DNA of 64,000 nt, taken from NCBI GenBank assembly GCA_035575925.1, contig DATLXK010000050.1, positions 5,830-69,829 of the forward strand, given 5' to 3'. Source of the stretch: DASWTL01 sp035575925 (lineage in GTDB: Bacteria; Bacteroidota; Bacteroidia; Sphingobacteriales; Sphingobacteriaceae). The notes beneath the pieces are model-generated. The model made no database searches. It worked only from the letters and a program-made list of their open reading frames with translations, and was not told the DNA's origin. Positions 15,881 through 26,145 of the stretch are shown here, piece by piece; positions within the stretch are counted from its first letter, which is position 1, and each line of letters starts with the position of its first letter. Made by a program: the position numbers and the translations under genes.

Positions 15881-18358
15881 TTATTGATTTCCTTGCTGAC
15901 CTTCTCCCTGTTTCAAATCATCATTTGTTACACCGCGTTTTCTACGCGGAGCCGGAGAAGCAGTTAACTTACCGAAACGATAACTAAAATTTACCCCTAC
16001 TGACCGGAAAGGTACAGAGAAATTGCTGGTTTGAGCAAACGACGAACTTTGTATGCTCTGCCGAAAATTCTTTCTTTCGTTAAAAGGATCAATCACAGTT
16101 AATCCAATACTACCTTTTTTCTTGTAGATCTCTTTCTTCATACCAATATTCCACATATTAAATGAGGGATTTTTACCCTGAGAGGTTCGTCTCGGAGAAT
16201 TGGTTACCAGAAAGGTTTCAATAACAAAAGCTTTTGGCAAAGTTATAGTGGTTGAAAAGAACCCATTATATACCAGATACACATCATCAGAGGGGGAAGC
16301 CAGAGAGTTGACGGTATTGATATCATAACTAAACACATTCATGTTCCCTCTAAAAGTTAGTGCCTTTATGGGATTAATCTGCCCGAAAAAATTAAATCCA
16401 AAAGAATTATTAGATCCAATGTTGTCAAAGCTTGTTAGCGAAACAGTTTGTACCAATCCTGTTTGCGGATTAGTAAACAATTTTGGTCTTACAATGCTCT
16501 CAATAATATCATTCGTTCTGCGATAATAAACAGACGCATTAATTACTGTTTTTTTAATGAATTTCGAAAAATTAAGATCTACATTATGTGCTTGTTCAGG
16601 CTTCAGAGAAGGATTTCCCTGCTGCTGGTTAAATGCATCGGAAGAATTTAAAAACGGGTTTAAATAAAACAGACTTGGCCTTTGTATACGCTGGTTATAG
16701 CTGAGCTTAACAGAAGAAAAATCTTTAAATGTTCTGGATAGTGTTATACTGGGAACCAGATTCTCATAATTACTTTTAAATAACCCTGCAGTTGTTTGCC
16801 CCAGCGACTCTCCATTAATATCAGTGGTCTCATACCGTACGCCCGCTTTAACCCCCAATTTTTTTCCTAATGTAAACGCAAGTGTTGTATAACCTGCCAA
16901 AACATCCTGTCCGTAATCATAATCGTAATTACGGCCGGGAAGCTGACTGGTAGTATTAGTTGCCGGATTGAACCCATCAGTCTGGGCCACACTTAAAATA
17001 TCCCGTAAAATGGTTTTTGCACCTAATTCCAGGGTTATTTTTTTGAAAGGCTTAATATAATCCACCTGAAGAGTATTTTCTGTATTGGTGGCATCATTTG
17101 AGCCACGTTCTTGTACAGGATTATTGCTAAAGATGGACGTGTAATCGTTATTTTGATGACTTTTAGTTAATTGATATGCAAACGAAATCTCATGGCCCTG
17201 TTTTTTAAACTTATGGGTAAAATCGCTATTCCAATCAAAGCCATTTAAGCCAAATTGATTATCTGTCTCACGGGTAAAATCATACTGATTTGCACCTGCA
17301 ATGGTTTTGCTAAGGTTGCTTCCGTTAACTCCGGTTTCAAACCAGTTGAATTTAATATTTGAACTAACCGAATTAAAATTATTAAAGTCGTAATCCGCAC
17401 CTATAGAACCATTAGTGGCTAACCTGTCACTCCTGCTTTCCCCACTTTGTGTTAATAATGTATCCCGGTTTATATTGCTCCGTTCGTAGGTCAACTTGCT
17501 TAATGCCGGCCATGAATAATAACCGCCACCATTTCCGGTTACTCCTAATCGACCTTTACGGGCATTTAAGTTTAAATTTCCGCTATTTTGGCGGGTACCA
17601 ACACCGGCATTTACCGAGCCACTTACCCCTTCAAGATTATTTTTTTTGGTGATAATATTAATAATTCCGGAAGTTCCTTCAGCGTCGTATTTAGCCGACG
17701 GACTGGTTATTACCTCTACATTTTTAATCTGATCTGCAGGTATGGCCTTTAATGCATCAGCAACACTACCTGCCATGGCGCCCGAGGGTTTTCCATTGAT
17801 CAATACTTTTACACCCTGACTTCCTCTTAAAGAAACATTACCGTCCATATCGACAGATAATAAGGGCACTTTACGAAGTACGTCTGCGGCATTTCCGCCA
17901 GAGATGGCTACATCTTTTTCGGCATTGTAAACTATACGGTCAATCTTATTTTCAATTATTGAAGCTTGACCTTCCACTACAACTTCCCCCAGCATTTTCT
18001 GGTTAGGGGATAAAATTATTTTTCCCAAATTCAGGTCTGGTTTACCCGGTGTTGTGGTAGCAGGATCAATTATTTTGGTTTGATATCCCAAGAAAGTAAT
18101 AGTGACTTTGTAAGCTCCGGGAGCAATATTATCAATCTTGAAACTTCCTTTTTCATCCGTAAGGGAACCATTTGTATTTTTTCCAGATCCGCTTTTACCC
18201 ACTGCTACGGCAGCATAATCAACCGGTTTTTTAGTAATTGAATCAATGATAGTTCCTGAGATACGGCCTGTAACGGAAGGCGCACCACCCCCGGGTACCT
18301 GAGCATACACGGAACTTGTTAAAAATAATATTACTGATAAGAAATATAACCGCTTCAT
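15881..18358 (-). CDS. TonB-dependent receptor-like outer membrane beta-barrel protein
   Basis: 825 residues. Signal peptide 1-19, then a carboxypeptidase-regulatory-like domain (about 30-110), a plug domain with LRKVPLLSVDMDGNVSLRGSQGVKVLINGKPS (about 160-195 region) and a C-terminal beta-barrel of the Bacteroidota OMP_b-brl_3 type. It is expected in the outer membrane. Without a SusD partner or a linked transporter the cargo is unknown. The C-terminal tail after the barrel (PRRKRGVTNDD) is hydrophilic, rather than ending in Phe. Confidence 0.85.
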   Translation of the reverse strand: MKRLYFLSVILFLTSSVYAQVPGGGAPSVTGRISGTIIDSITKKPVDYAAVAVGKSGSGKNTNGSLTDEKGSFKIDNIAPGAYKVTITFLGYQTKIIDPATTTPGKPDLNLGKIILSPNQKMLGEVVVEGQASIIENKIDRIVYNAEKDVAISGGNAADVLRKVPLLSVDMDGNVSLRGSQGVKVLINGKPSGAMAGSVADALKAIPADQIKNVEVITSPSAKYDAEGTSGIINIITKKNNLEGVSGSVNAGVGTRQNSGNLNLNARKGRLGVTGNGGGYYSWPALSKLTYERSNINRDTLLTQSGESRSDRLATNGSIGADYDFNNFNSVSSNIKFNWFETGVNGSNLSKTIAGANQYDFTRETDNQFGLNGFDWNSDFTHKFKKQGHEISFAYQLTKSHQNNDYTSIFSNNPVQERGSNDATNTENTLQVDYIKPFKKITLELGAKTILRDILSVAQTDGFNPATNTTSQLPGRNYDYDYGQDVLAGYTTLAFTLGKKLGVKAGVRYETTDINGESLGQTTAGLFKSNYENLVPSITLSRTFKDFSSVKLSYNQRIQRPSLFYLNPFLNSSDAFNQQQGNPSLKPEQAHNVDLNFSKFIKKTVINASVYYRRTNDIIESIVRPKLFTNPQTGLVQTVSLTSFDNIGSNNSFGFNFFGQINPIKALTFRGNMNVFSYDINTVNSLASPSDDVYLVYNGFFSTTITLPKAFVIETFLVTNSPRRTSQGKNPSFNMWNIGMKKEIYKKKGSIGLTVIDPFNERKNFRQSIQSSSFAQTSNFSVPFRSVGVNFSYRFGKLTASPAPRRKRGVTNDDLKQGEGQQGNQ

Positions 18359-18420
18359 AAAATTGTTTTGATTATTAGTCTTCAGTTTTTACAGATTGTT
18401 ACAGATAAATGTGTAATCTG

Positions 18421-21225
18421 TCAGATCACTATATTCACTATTTTACCCTTAACAAATATTATCTTCCTTGGAGTTTTTCCATCCATGTAACGCTTTATAT
18501 CTGCATTCTCCAGAACTATCTTTTCAACTTCATGCGAATCAAGCGCTAACGAGATGTTCAGGTTCATCTTCATTTTTCCGTTTATAGATATGGGATAAGC
18601 GAATTCATTTTCAATAAGGTGCTCCGGATTAAATTTTGGATATTGTGTATAGGATAAGGAACCTCGCTCATTACCCAGCAAAGTCCATAACTCTTCTGTA
18701 ATGTGCGGAGCGTATGAATGCAGCACAATAACCAATTCCTGCAAAATTGCCCGTTTAGTACATTTAAGATCAGTAAGCTCATTTACACAGATCATAAAAC
18801 TGGAAACCGAGGTATTGAAAGAAAAACGTTCAACATCTTCCTCTACTTTTTTAATGATTTTATGTAATGATTTTAACTCCGCTTTAACCGGCTCATGATC
18901 AGATACCCTGAAATTAAACTGATCATCATGAAACAGCTTCCAGAATTTGCGAAGAAACTTAAACACACCTTCAATTCCATTGGTATTCCATGGTTTACTC
19001 TGCTCTAACGGACCAAGGAACATTTCATAAAGACGTAATGTATCGGCACCATAGCGTTCAATAATATCGTCAGGATTAACAACATTGAACTTCGACTTCG
19101 ACATCTTTTCTACTTCTACCCCACAGGTATATTTCCCATTCTCCAGTATAAATTCCGCACTCTCAAATTCAGATCGGGATTTTTTAAATTTTTCCGTATT
19201 AAGAATGTCATTCTCAACTATATTTACATCAACGTGTATGGCTGAGACAGTATAATTATTTTTTAATTCAGCTGATACAAAAGTATTAGTCCCTCTCCCT
19301 TGTTCATCCACTATACGATAAACAAAATTTGAACGACCCTGGATCATCCCCTGGTTGATGAGCTTTTTGAAGGGTTCATCTTCAGTTACATAACTCAGGT
19401 CTTTCAAAAACTTATTCCAGAAACGGCTGTAAAGCAAGTGGCCTGTGGCATGTTCTGAACCTCCAATGTAGAGATCCACATCTTTCCAGTATTTAATAGC
19501 CGCTTCAGGAGCGAATACATCCTGATCCCTTTCTTCCGGCGAGGCCATATACCTGTACCAATACCAGCTGGAACCTGCCCAGCCAGGCATAGTACTGAGC
19601 TCATAAGGTTGTGCATTTTTATATTTCCAGTCTTCGGCTCTACCCAACGGTGGTTCACCCGATTCCGTAGGTAAATATTTATCTACTTCAGGCAAAAACA
19701 ATGGCAGATCACTTTCATCAATAAGATATGGTAAGTCGTCTTTAAAAAATACAGGAACAGGTTCTCCCCAGTATCGTTGTCTCCCAAAAATAGCATCCCG
19801 CAAACGATAATTGATTTTGGCTTTACCGTTACCTAAATCTTCCAGTTTAGCTATTGCAACAGCAGTTGCCTCTTTATAACTTAACCCGTTAAGAAACCCT
19901 GAATTTACATACATTCCTTCTTTGGTTGGATCTCCTTGCTTATCCAGATCCTTTTGTCCGTCCAGTATCTGAATAATGGGCAAATTATATTGGGTAGCGA
20001 AAAGCCAGTCGCGCTGGTCTCCGGATGGTACTGCCATTACAGCCCCCGTACCGTATCCTGCCAGAACATAATCAGCAATCCAGATCGGAATCGGTTCGCC
20101 CGTAAAAGGATGCGACGCGTAACTCCCGGTAAAGGCACCTGAAACGGACTTAGCATCTGCCATCCGGTCCAACTCTGATTTCTTTTTTGTTTGATTGATA
20201 TAATTTTGAATCTCCGTTTTTTGTCCGGGTGTAGTTAAGTGCTGAACAAGTTCATGCTCAGGTGCCAGGACAAGAAAAGTAACACCAAAAACAGTATCGA
20301 CCCGGGTGGTGAAAACTTCAATAGCCTCACCCGAAGAGGAGGTTGGGGTGAGGCCAAATCTAACCAGTGCTCCCACACTTTTCCCAATCCAGTTCCGCTG
20401 CATTTCTTTAAGAGGTTCCGGCCAGTCGATATGATCTAATCCCTGAAGTAACCGATCTGCATAAGCAGTAATCCGCATGCTCCATTGCATCATTCTCTTT
20501 TGTTCTACAGGAAATCCACCACGTTCTGAAAAGCCGTCTTTAACCTCATCATTAGCCAATACGGTTCCTAATGCCGGGCACCAGTTAACAGTACTTTCTT
20601 TCAGGTAGGTTAACCTGTATTTTAAAAGCTCTCTTTGCTTCTCTTCTTCTGATAAACCTTTCCATTCTTCCGCAGAAAAACTTTTCACATCGTCATCAGC
20701 AACTGCTTTTATACCTTGACTACCACCGGTTTCAAATTTATTGATCAGTATTTCTATCGATTCTGCTTTATCTGCTTCTTCATTATACCACGAATTAAAC
20801 AGCTGCATGAATATCCACTGCGTCCATTTATAATAATTAGGATCACTTGTTCTTACTTCACGGCTCCAGTCAAATGAAAAACCGATCTGATCAAGCTGTC
20901 TGCGGTATGTATTTATATTTTGCTCTGTAGTAATAGCCGGATGCTGACCTGTTTGGATAGCGTATTGCTCGGCCGGTAAGCCAAAAGAATCGTACCCCAT
21001 AGGATGAAGCACATTGAAGCCTTTGAGACGCTTATATCTGGAGAATATATCTGACGCTATATATCCCAGGGGATGACCGACATGCAGCCCTGCCCCTGAA
21101 GGATACGGAAACATATCCAGAACATAATATTTAGGTTTGGGCGAATTATTATCAACTTTATATGTCTTTTTCTCTGCCCAAAACTGCTGCCATTTATTCT
21201 CTATTTCTCTGAACTGATAATCCAT
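18421..21225 (-). CDS. leuS: Leucyl-tRNA synthetase
   Basis: 934 residues from ATG 21225, giving MDYQFREIENKWQQFW, the normal family start; the open frame extends 64 codons further upstream without homology. Signature HVGH at residues 48-51 and KMSKS near residue 706. The CP1 editing domain lies between; the C-terminal region binds the tRNA. It charges tRNA-Leu in the cytoplasm. Transcribed divergently from ftsX across 161 bp. Confidence 0.97.
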   Translation of the reverse strand: MDYQFREIENKWQQFWAEKKTYKVDNNSPKPKYYVLDMFPYPSGAGLHVGHPLGYIASDIFSRYKRLKGFNVLHPMGYDSFGLPAEQYAIQTGQHPAITTEQNINTYRRQLDQIGFSFDWSREVRTSDPNYYKWTQWIFMQLFNSWYNEEADKAESIEILINKFETGGSQGIKAVADDDVKSFSAEEWKGLSEEEKQRELLKYRLTYLKESTVNWCPALGTVLANDEVKDGFSERGGFPVEQKRMMQWSMRITAYADRLLQGLDHIDWPEPLKEMQRNWIGKSVGALVRFGLTPTSSSGEAIEVFTTRVDTVFGVTFLVLAPEHELVQHLTTPGQKTEIQNYINQTKKKSELDRMADAKSVSGAFTGSYASHPFTGEPIPIWIADYVLAGYGTGAVMAVPSGDQRDWLFATQYNLPIIQILDGQKDLDKQGDPTKEGMYVNSGFLNGLSYKEATAVAIAKLEDLGNGKAKINYRLRDAIFGRQRYWGEPVPVFFKDDLPYLIDESDLPLFLPEVDKYLPTESGEPPLGRAEDWKYKNAQPYELSTMPGWAGSSWYWYRYMASPEERDQDVFAPEAAIKYWKDVDLYIGGSEHATGHLLYSRFWNKFLKDLSYVTEDEPFKKLINQGMIQGRSNFVYRIVDEQGRGTNTFVSAELKNNYTVSAIHVDVNIVENDILNTEKFKKSRSEFESAEFILENGKYTCGVEVEKMSKSKFNVVNPDDIIERYGADTLRLYEMFLGPLEQSKPWNTNGIEGVFKFLRKFWKLFHDDQFNFRVSDHEPVKAELKSLHKIIKKVEEDVERFSFNTSVSSFMICVNELTDLKCTKRAILQELVIVLHSYAPHITEELWTLLGNERGSLSYTQYPKFNPEHLIENEFAYPISINGKMKMNLNISLALDSHEVEKIVLENADIKRYMDGKTPRKIIFVKGKIVNIVI

Positions 21226-21386
21226 ATATTTACTAAAGTTGCGAAAATACAAAAACTCTGCATTTCTGACCGTTAAAGCTTTAAGTTCAATATCCTTGCG
21301 GATTGATAAAGTAATAACACTTTGATACATATAATTTACGTTTATAGCACGAAATCTTTTATTTTCGCACATCAATCTATTGGATA

Positions 21387-22265
21387 ATGGAAGAATTTGA
21401 AGTAAGCACTTCCTCAAAAAAAACTAAGACAGTTTATTTATCAACTGTTATAAGTATTGCGCTGGTTTTGCTCATGACTGGTTTACTTGGCCTGATATTA
21501 GTTCATGCAAAAAACCTTTCTAACTATGTAAAGGAGAATATCGTTCTTAATATTATAGTGAATGATGGTGCAAAAGAGGTGGACGTTCTTGCGCTGCAAA
21601 AGCAACTGGATTCACATCCCCATATTTTAAAAACCCAATATGTCAGTAAAGAGCTTGCCGCACGTAACCTGACAAAAGACCTGGGCGAAGATTTTGTAGA
21701 ATTTCTTGGATATAACCCATTATTGTCTTCTATAGATGTATACATGAAAGCTGAGTACGCAAATAATGCCAGCATTCAGTCATTTACTAAACAACTAAGC
21801 CGCAATCCGCTTGTAAAAGAAGCCATTTACCAGAAATCTTTAATTGATATGGTAAATCAGAATATCAAAATAATCGGACTTATTATCCTGGCATTTGCCG
21901 GCATTCTTTTAATTATATCCATTGCATTGATTAATAATACCATACGCTTGGCCATCTACTCTCAGCGTTTCTTGATTAAGAGTATGCAACTGGTGGGAGC
22001 AACTAAAAACTTTATCAGAAAACCATTTATAAGTTATGGAATTCTTCATGGTTTATTGGGTGCTTTAATTGCTATTATTTTATTATTGCTCACATTATAT
22101 TTTGCTCAGAAACAAGTTCCGGAAATGATTATTCTGAGAAACTGGCTTGAGTTTGCTATAGTATTTATGGGGGTAATTATAATGGGAATATTAATTGCCG
22201 GATTAAGCACTTATTTTGCTGTAAGCAAATACTTACGTTTAAAAATACACGATCTTTACAGATAA
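21387..22265 (+). CDS. ftsX: Cell-division ABC transporter permease-like protein FtsX
   Basis: 292 residues with four membrane segments (about 19-43, 160-185, 220-240, 255-280) and a periplasmic domain between the first two, the FtsX layout. With FtsE it regulates peptidoglycan hydrolases at the septum; ftsE is not here, as usual in Bacteroidota. It is the first gene of the ftsX-DUF3098-uppP-truB-ribF operon and overlaps the next gene by 1 bp. Confidence 0.93.
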   Translation: MEEFEVSTSSKKTKTVYLSTVISIALVLLMTGLLGLILVHAKNLSNYVKENIVLNIIVNDGAKEVDVLALQKQLDSHPHILKTQYVSKELAARNLTKDLGEDFVEFLGYNPLLSSIDVYMKAEYANNASIQSFTKQLSRNPLVKEAIYQKSLIDMVNQNIKIIGLIILAFAGILLIISIALINNTIRLAIYSQRFLIKSMQLVGATKNFIRKPFISYGILHGLLGALIAIILLLLTLYFAQKQVPEMIILRNWLEFAIVFMGVIIMGILIAGLSTYFAVSKYLRLKIHDLYR

Positions 22266-22498
22266 TGGCTCAAAAAAATACTCAGAACACCGAAAATGAT
22301 ATTCCATTCGTTTTTGGAAAAAACAACTACCGGTTACTGCTTTTAAGCATTGCCGTGGTAGCTGCCGGTTTTATTTTGATGATAGGCGAAACAGACATTT
22401 ATGATTTCAGAAAAACAGTTTTGGCCCCTATAGTAGTGCTATCGGGTTTTGTAATTGGCTTTTTTGCAATCCTGAAAAAACCTGATCACAATAAATGA
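22265..22498 (+). CDS. DUF3098 family membrane protein
   Basis: 77 residues with two membrane helices (about 21-40 and 51-70) and the FVFGKNNYRLLLLSIAVV start typical of DUF3098. Function unknown. It sits between ftsX and uppP with 1-bp (TAATG) and 4-bp (ATGA) overlaps, so translation of the three is coupled. Confidence 0.88.
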   Translation: MAQKNTQNTENDIPFVFGKNNYRLLLLSIAVVAAGFILMIGETDIYDFRKTVLAPIVVLSGFVIGFFAILKKPDHNK

Positions 22499-23280
22499 AC
22501 ATTATTGAAGCTATAATTCTGGCGATCATTGAAGGATTGACAGAGTTTCTGCCTGTATCTTCCACCGGTCACATGATCATTGGATCAACTATGATGGGGC
22601 TACAGGAAAGCCCTTTCGTAAAGATGTTTACCGTTGCAATTCAATTCGGCGCTATCCTTTCGGTTGTGTTTCTTTATCGTCGTCGTTTTTTTAAATCATT
22701 TGATTTTTACTTTAAACTTTTTGTCGCGTTCCTGCCCGCAGCAGTATTCGGCTATATTTTCAATGATTACATCGACAAAATGCTTGAAAGCGTAATTATT
22801 GTGGCATTTATGCTTGTAATTGGAGGAGTAGTACTGGTTTGTATTGATGACTGGTTTAAAGCAGGCGATATAGATTTCGACGTAAATTATAAAGAAGCAT
22901 TTATCATTGGATTATTCCAGGTGATTGCAATGATACCCGGCGTTTCCAGATCTGCAGCTACTATTATCGGAGGATTAACCCAAAAGCTTACCCGCAAAGC
23001 GGCCGCAGAATTCTCATTTTTCCTTGCCGTTCCAACCATGTTTGCTGCAACAATATATAAAATGTATCAATATCATACTGAATATGGCATTAAAAACACT
23101 GATCTGGATGTATTATTTATAGGGAATTTAGTGGCGTTTATTGTCGCTTTTTTTGCCATCAAATCATTTGTTAATTATGTTACTGAACATGGTTTTAAGG
23201 TATTCGGTTACTACCGGATAGCTGTTGGAGTAATTATCCTGGTTTTATATTTTATGGGATACGATCTGAAGGTGGTGTAA
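22495..23280 (+). CDS. uppP: Undecaprenyl-diphosphatase
   Basis: 261-residue integral membrane protein of the BacA/UppP family. The two catalytic motifs are present: EGLTEFLPVSSTGH (about residues 13-26) and PGVSRSAATIIGG (about 148-160). It dephosphorylates undecaprenyl pyrophosphate to recycle the lipid carrier of peptidoglycan synthesis and can confer bacitracin tolerance. Co-transcribed with ftsX and truB; truB starts at the next base after its stop. Confidence 0.96.
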   Translation: MNIIEAIILAIIEGLTEFLPVSSTGHMIIGSTMMGLQESPFVKMFTVAIQFGAILSVVFLYRRRFFKSFDFYFKLFVAFLPAAVFGYIFNDYIDKMLESVIIVAFMLVIGGVVLVCIDDWFKAGDIDFDVNYKEAFIIGLFQVIAMIPGVSRSAATIIGGLTQKLTRKAAAEFSFFLAVPTMFAATIYKMYQYHTEYGIKNTDLDVLFIGNLVAFIVAFFAIKSFVNYVTEHGFKVFGYYRIAVGVIILVLYFMGYDLKVV

Positions 23281-24000
23281 GTGAGTGTAGAAAAAACTTT
23301 TCCCGAATTTAATTTTACTGCAGGGGAACTTCTCCTGATAAACAAACCTTATAACTGGACCAGTTTTGATGTTGTAGGCAAGATCAGAAATTCATTTAAA
23401 CCCCTCAAACTGAAAGTTGGCCATGCCGGAACACTCGATCCGCTGGCTACTGGTTTACTTATACTTTGTACAGGAAAACTTACTAAAAAAATTGATGAGT
23501 ATCAGGCTCAGGAAAAGGAATATACAGGCACTTTAGTATTGGGGGCAACCACCCCGTCTTATGACCTTGAAACCGCCGTTGATCATACTTTTGATACTTC
23601 ATCACTAACCCTTGAGCAGATCTCAGCAACTTGCAGTCAATTTATCGGCGAGCTGGAACAATATCCACCAGCCCATTCGGCACTTAAAGTATCCGGAGAA
23701 CGATTATACGAAAAAGCCCGTCGTGGTGAAACCGTTGAACTGAAAGCAAGGAAAATAGTTATTACAATCTTTGAGCTTACGCGGATTGAATTACCTGAAA
23801 TAGATTTTAGAGTGGTGTGCAGTAAAGGAACCTACATCAGATCACTGGTATATGATTTTGGCAAAGCATTAGATAATGGCGCCTATTTATCAGCTTTGCG
23901 AAGAACCCGCAATGGAGAATTTGATGTAAAAGATGCTTTTGAAGTTATGGAATTGGTAACACATATCCGCAAATTGAAAGAGAACGCGAACCTGAAATAG
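23281..24000 (+). CDS. truB: tRNA pseudouridine-55 synthase
   Basis: 239 residues. KPYNWTSFDVV near residue 22 and GHAGTLDPLATG with catalytic Asp53 identify TruB, which makes pseudouridine 55 in the T-loop of tRNAs. It uses a GTG start directly after the uppP stop; there is no ATG near. It ends 18 bp before ribF, a common bacterial pairing. Confidence 0.96.
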   Translation: MSVEKTFPEFNFTAGELLLINKPYNWTSFDVVGKIRNSFKPLKLKVGHAGTLDPLATGLLILCTGKLTKKIDEYQAQEKEYTGTLVLGATTPSYDLETAVDHTFDTSSLTLEQISATCSQFIGELEQYPPAHSALKVSGERLYEKARRGETVELKARKIVITIFELTRIELPEIDFRVVCSKGTYIRSLVYDFGKALDNGAYLSALRRTRNGEFDVKDAFEVMELVTHIRKLKENANLK

Positions 24001-24018
24001 CGTAATTTTGAAATATCC

Positions 24019-25071
24019 ATGAAGATATACAACCACATCGATGAGTTTAAAGCCCTTAAAAATGCTGTGGTTACTATCGGAACTTTTGACGGGGTACATA
24101 TCGGGCATCAAAAAATATTGGGCCGGTTAAAAGAACTTGCACACCAAACGGGTGGAGAATCAGTGATCCTGACTTTCTTCCCGCACCCCAGAATGATCCT
24201 TCATCCTGAAGATCTGAATCTCAAACTGATTACATCCATAACCGAGAAAGCGGAATTATTAACACAAGCCGGGATCGACCATCTGATCATCACCCCTTTT
24301 ACACGGGATTTTTCTAACCAATCTCCTGAAGATTATATTAAAAAAGTACTGGTAGAAAAAATAGGCACCAAAAAGATCGTCGTAGGTTATGATCACCGTT
24401 TTGGGAAGGATAGATCGGGTAGTTTAAAGGATTTGCAGGAATTTAGCCCGGCTTATGGCTTTGAGGTGGAAGAGATCTCGGAGCAGGATGTTAATGATGT
24501 AGCTGTAAGCTCTACACAAATACGAAGTGCACTGCTTTCAGGGGATGCAGATACAGCAAATGAATTCCTGGGATATGCTTTTAAATTAAACGGAAGAGTT
24601 GTACGCGGAGATCAATTAGGCAGAACGCTTGGATACCCTACAGCTAATCTTTTTGTAGAAGAAACCTATAAACTAATCCCGGGAGATGGAATTTATGCTG
24701 TCTTAGTGGAAGTAGATCAGAAGCCAGAAGTCCGAACCCGGAAGACCGAGGTACAAAGTACAAAGTCAGAGATAAATTCTTTAAATGTAACCCCTTCTGA
24801 TTTAAACAAAAATAACCAGTACTCAATACTCAATACTCAATACTCAATACTCAAAAAAGGGATGGGTTACATTGGCTCGCGCCCAACCATTAACGGTATG
24901 ACCCGGAATATCGAAGTGAATATTTTCGATTTCGATGAAGACATTTACAATCAAAAAATAACCCTGCACTTTCTTCAGTTCATTCGCCCGGATAAAAAAT
25001 TTGCTTCACTTGAAGATCTTAAAGTCCAACTGGCTAAAGACAAAATAAAGGCCATGGAATTAATTGGTTAA
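24019..25071 (+). CDS. ribF: Bifunctional riboflavin kinase / FAD synthetase
   Basis: 350 residues. The N-terminal FAD synthetase has TFDGVHIGHQKIL (about 22-34) and YDHRFGKDRSG; the C-terminal flavokinase has GRTLGYPTANLF and GYIGSRPTINGM. It makes FMN and FAD from riboflavin in two ATP-dependent steps. The odd feature is an in-frame insertion of about 45 residues (roughly residues 234-280) inside the flavokinase domain, encoded by repetitive DNA at 24718-24858. It sits between a beta-strand and the GYIGSRPT strand, in what should be a surface loop, so activity could be kept. Confidence 0.94.
   Translation: MKIYNHIDEFKALKNAVVTIGTFDGVHIGHQKILGRLKELAHQTGGESVILTFFPHPRMILHPEDLNLKLITSITEKAELLTQAGIDHLIITPFTRDFSNQSPEDYIKKVLVEKIGTKKIVVGYDHRFGKDRSGSLKDLQEFSPAYGFEVEEISEQDVNDVAVSSTQIRSALLSGDADTANEFLGYAFKLNGRVVRGDQLGRTLGYPTANLFVEETYKLIPGDGIYAVLVEVDQKPEVRTRKTEVQSTKSEINSLNVTPSDLNKNNQYSILNTQYSILKKGMGYIGSRPTINGMTRNIEVNIFDFDEDIYNQKITLHFLQFIRPDKKFASLEDLKVQLAKDKIKAMELIG
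24718..24858 (+). repeat. Repeat-derived insertion inside ribF
   Basis: Low-complexity DNA: GAAG/ACCG/AGTC-type words (24724-24770), a Thr/Ser/Asn-rich stretch, then four perfect tandem copies of the 7-mer ACTCAAT (24821-24848) and a partial fifth (to 24854). Three copies equal 21 bp, so a change by one or two copies would break the frame. The encoded peptide is hydrophilic (Lys/Glu/Ser/Asn). Confidence 0.8.
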
Positions 25072-25098
25072 ATTATTTAGTTACCTTCATTTAAGGCT

Positions 25099-26145
25099 AT
25101 GGCTAAACTTAATATAGATAAGCAAGACACTGAATTATTAAACCATGCTATTGAACAATGGCGAAGTGAGCAACTTATTGATGACGAAACCTCTATAAAA
25201 TTAAAAACCTCTTATGAAATAAAAGGATTTGACTGGGGTCGCCTTGCACAATATTCTTTTTGGATAGCCCTGATTTGCGGCATCGTTGCTTTTGCATCGT
25301 TGATCATAGATGATAATGTAATCAATTATCTAAAAAAGCTGTATGACACTCCAGATATTGTGATAAGTGTGGTATCCGGAATTTTGGCTGTGACCCTTTT
25401 TTACCTGGGACAAAGACAAAAACAGCAACATCCGGAACGTATTTTCAGTAATGAAGCAATCATCTTCCTGGGAGTACTTTTTACAGCAAGCAGCATTGCT
25501 TTTTTAGGAAAAACATTTGATAACGGATCCGGCCATTTTTCCATTTTATTCCTGTTATCCGTATTGGTATACAGCATTTTGGCGTGGAAATTCAAATCCC
25601 GTTTAATCTGGGCCTTCGCTTTAATCTCACTGGGAAGCTGGTTCGGTACCGAAACCGGATATCAAACAAACTGGAGCTATTATTTTTTAGGAATGAACTA
25701 TCCGCTCCGCTTTGTATTTTTTGGAGCCCTGTTGGTTATTCTTGGTTTCCTGATGAAAAAATTTAACCGTTTAGAGCATTTTCGTATACTTACTTACATC
25801 ATCGGGATGCTTTATCTTTTTATTTCACTCTGGCTCATCTCTATTTTTGGAAACTTCGGGACCATTGAAGACTGGATGAAAATTAAACAAGCCAATATTT
25901 TCTATTGGGGAATTGTTTCGGCACTCGTAGCGGTTGGGTTTACTATATACGGGCTTAAAAAGAAAGATACCATAGCACGGGAGTTTGGGATTACCTTTTT
26001 GTTAATAAACCTGTACACCCGCTATTTCGAATATTTTTGGGATGTAACAGATAAAACCATATTTTTTGGTATCCTGGCCATCTCATTCTGGATTATTGGC
26101 CGTAAAGCGGAGAAAATCTGGAATATTGAATTTTTGAAGAAATAG
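25099..26145 (+). CDS. DUF2157-like multi-pass membrane protein
   Basis: 348 residues. A soluble N-terminal part of about 50 residues (QWRSEQLIDDETSIKLKTSY) is followed by about nine membrane helices. This is the layout of DUF2157 proteins, whose function is unknown. It starts 27 bp after ribF and may be the last gene of that operon. Its TAG stop is part of a 16-bp perfect inverted repeat. Confidence 0.65.
   Translation: MAKLNIDKQDTELLNHAIEQWRSEQLIDDETSIKLKTSYEIKGFDWGRLAQYSFWIALICGIVAFASLIIDDNVINYLKKLYDTPDIVISVVSGILAVTLFYLGQRQKQQHPERIFSNEAIIFLGVLFTASSIAFLGKTFDNGSGHFSILFLLSVLVYSILAWKFKSRLIWAFALISLGSWFGTETGYQTNWSYYFLGMNYPLRFVFFGALLVILGFLMKKFNRLEHFRILTYIIGMLYLFISLWLISIFGNFGTIEDWMKIKQANIFYWGIVSALVAVGFTIYGLKKKDTIAREFGITFLLINLYTRYFEYFWDVTDKTIFFGILAISFWIIGRKAEKIWNIEFLKK

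Noticed and set aside
21226..21417. Longer leuS start giving 64 more residues
   Set aside because: The extension has no LeuRS homology and runs into the divergent ftsX start. MDYQFREIENKW at 21225 is the normal family start.
24821..24854. CRISPR-like tandem repeat
   Set aside because: The unit is 7 bp with no spacers; it is a simple tandem repeat inside ribF.
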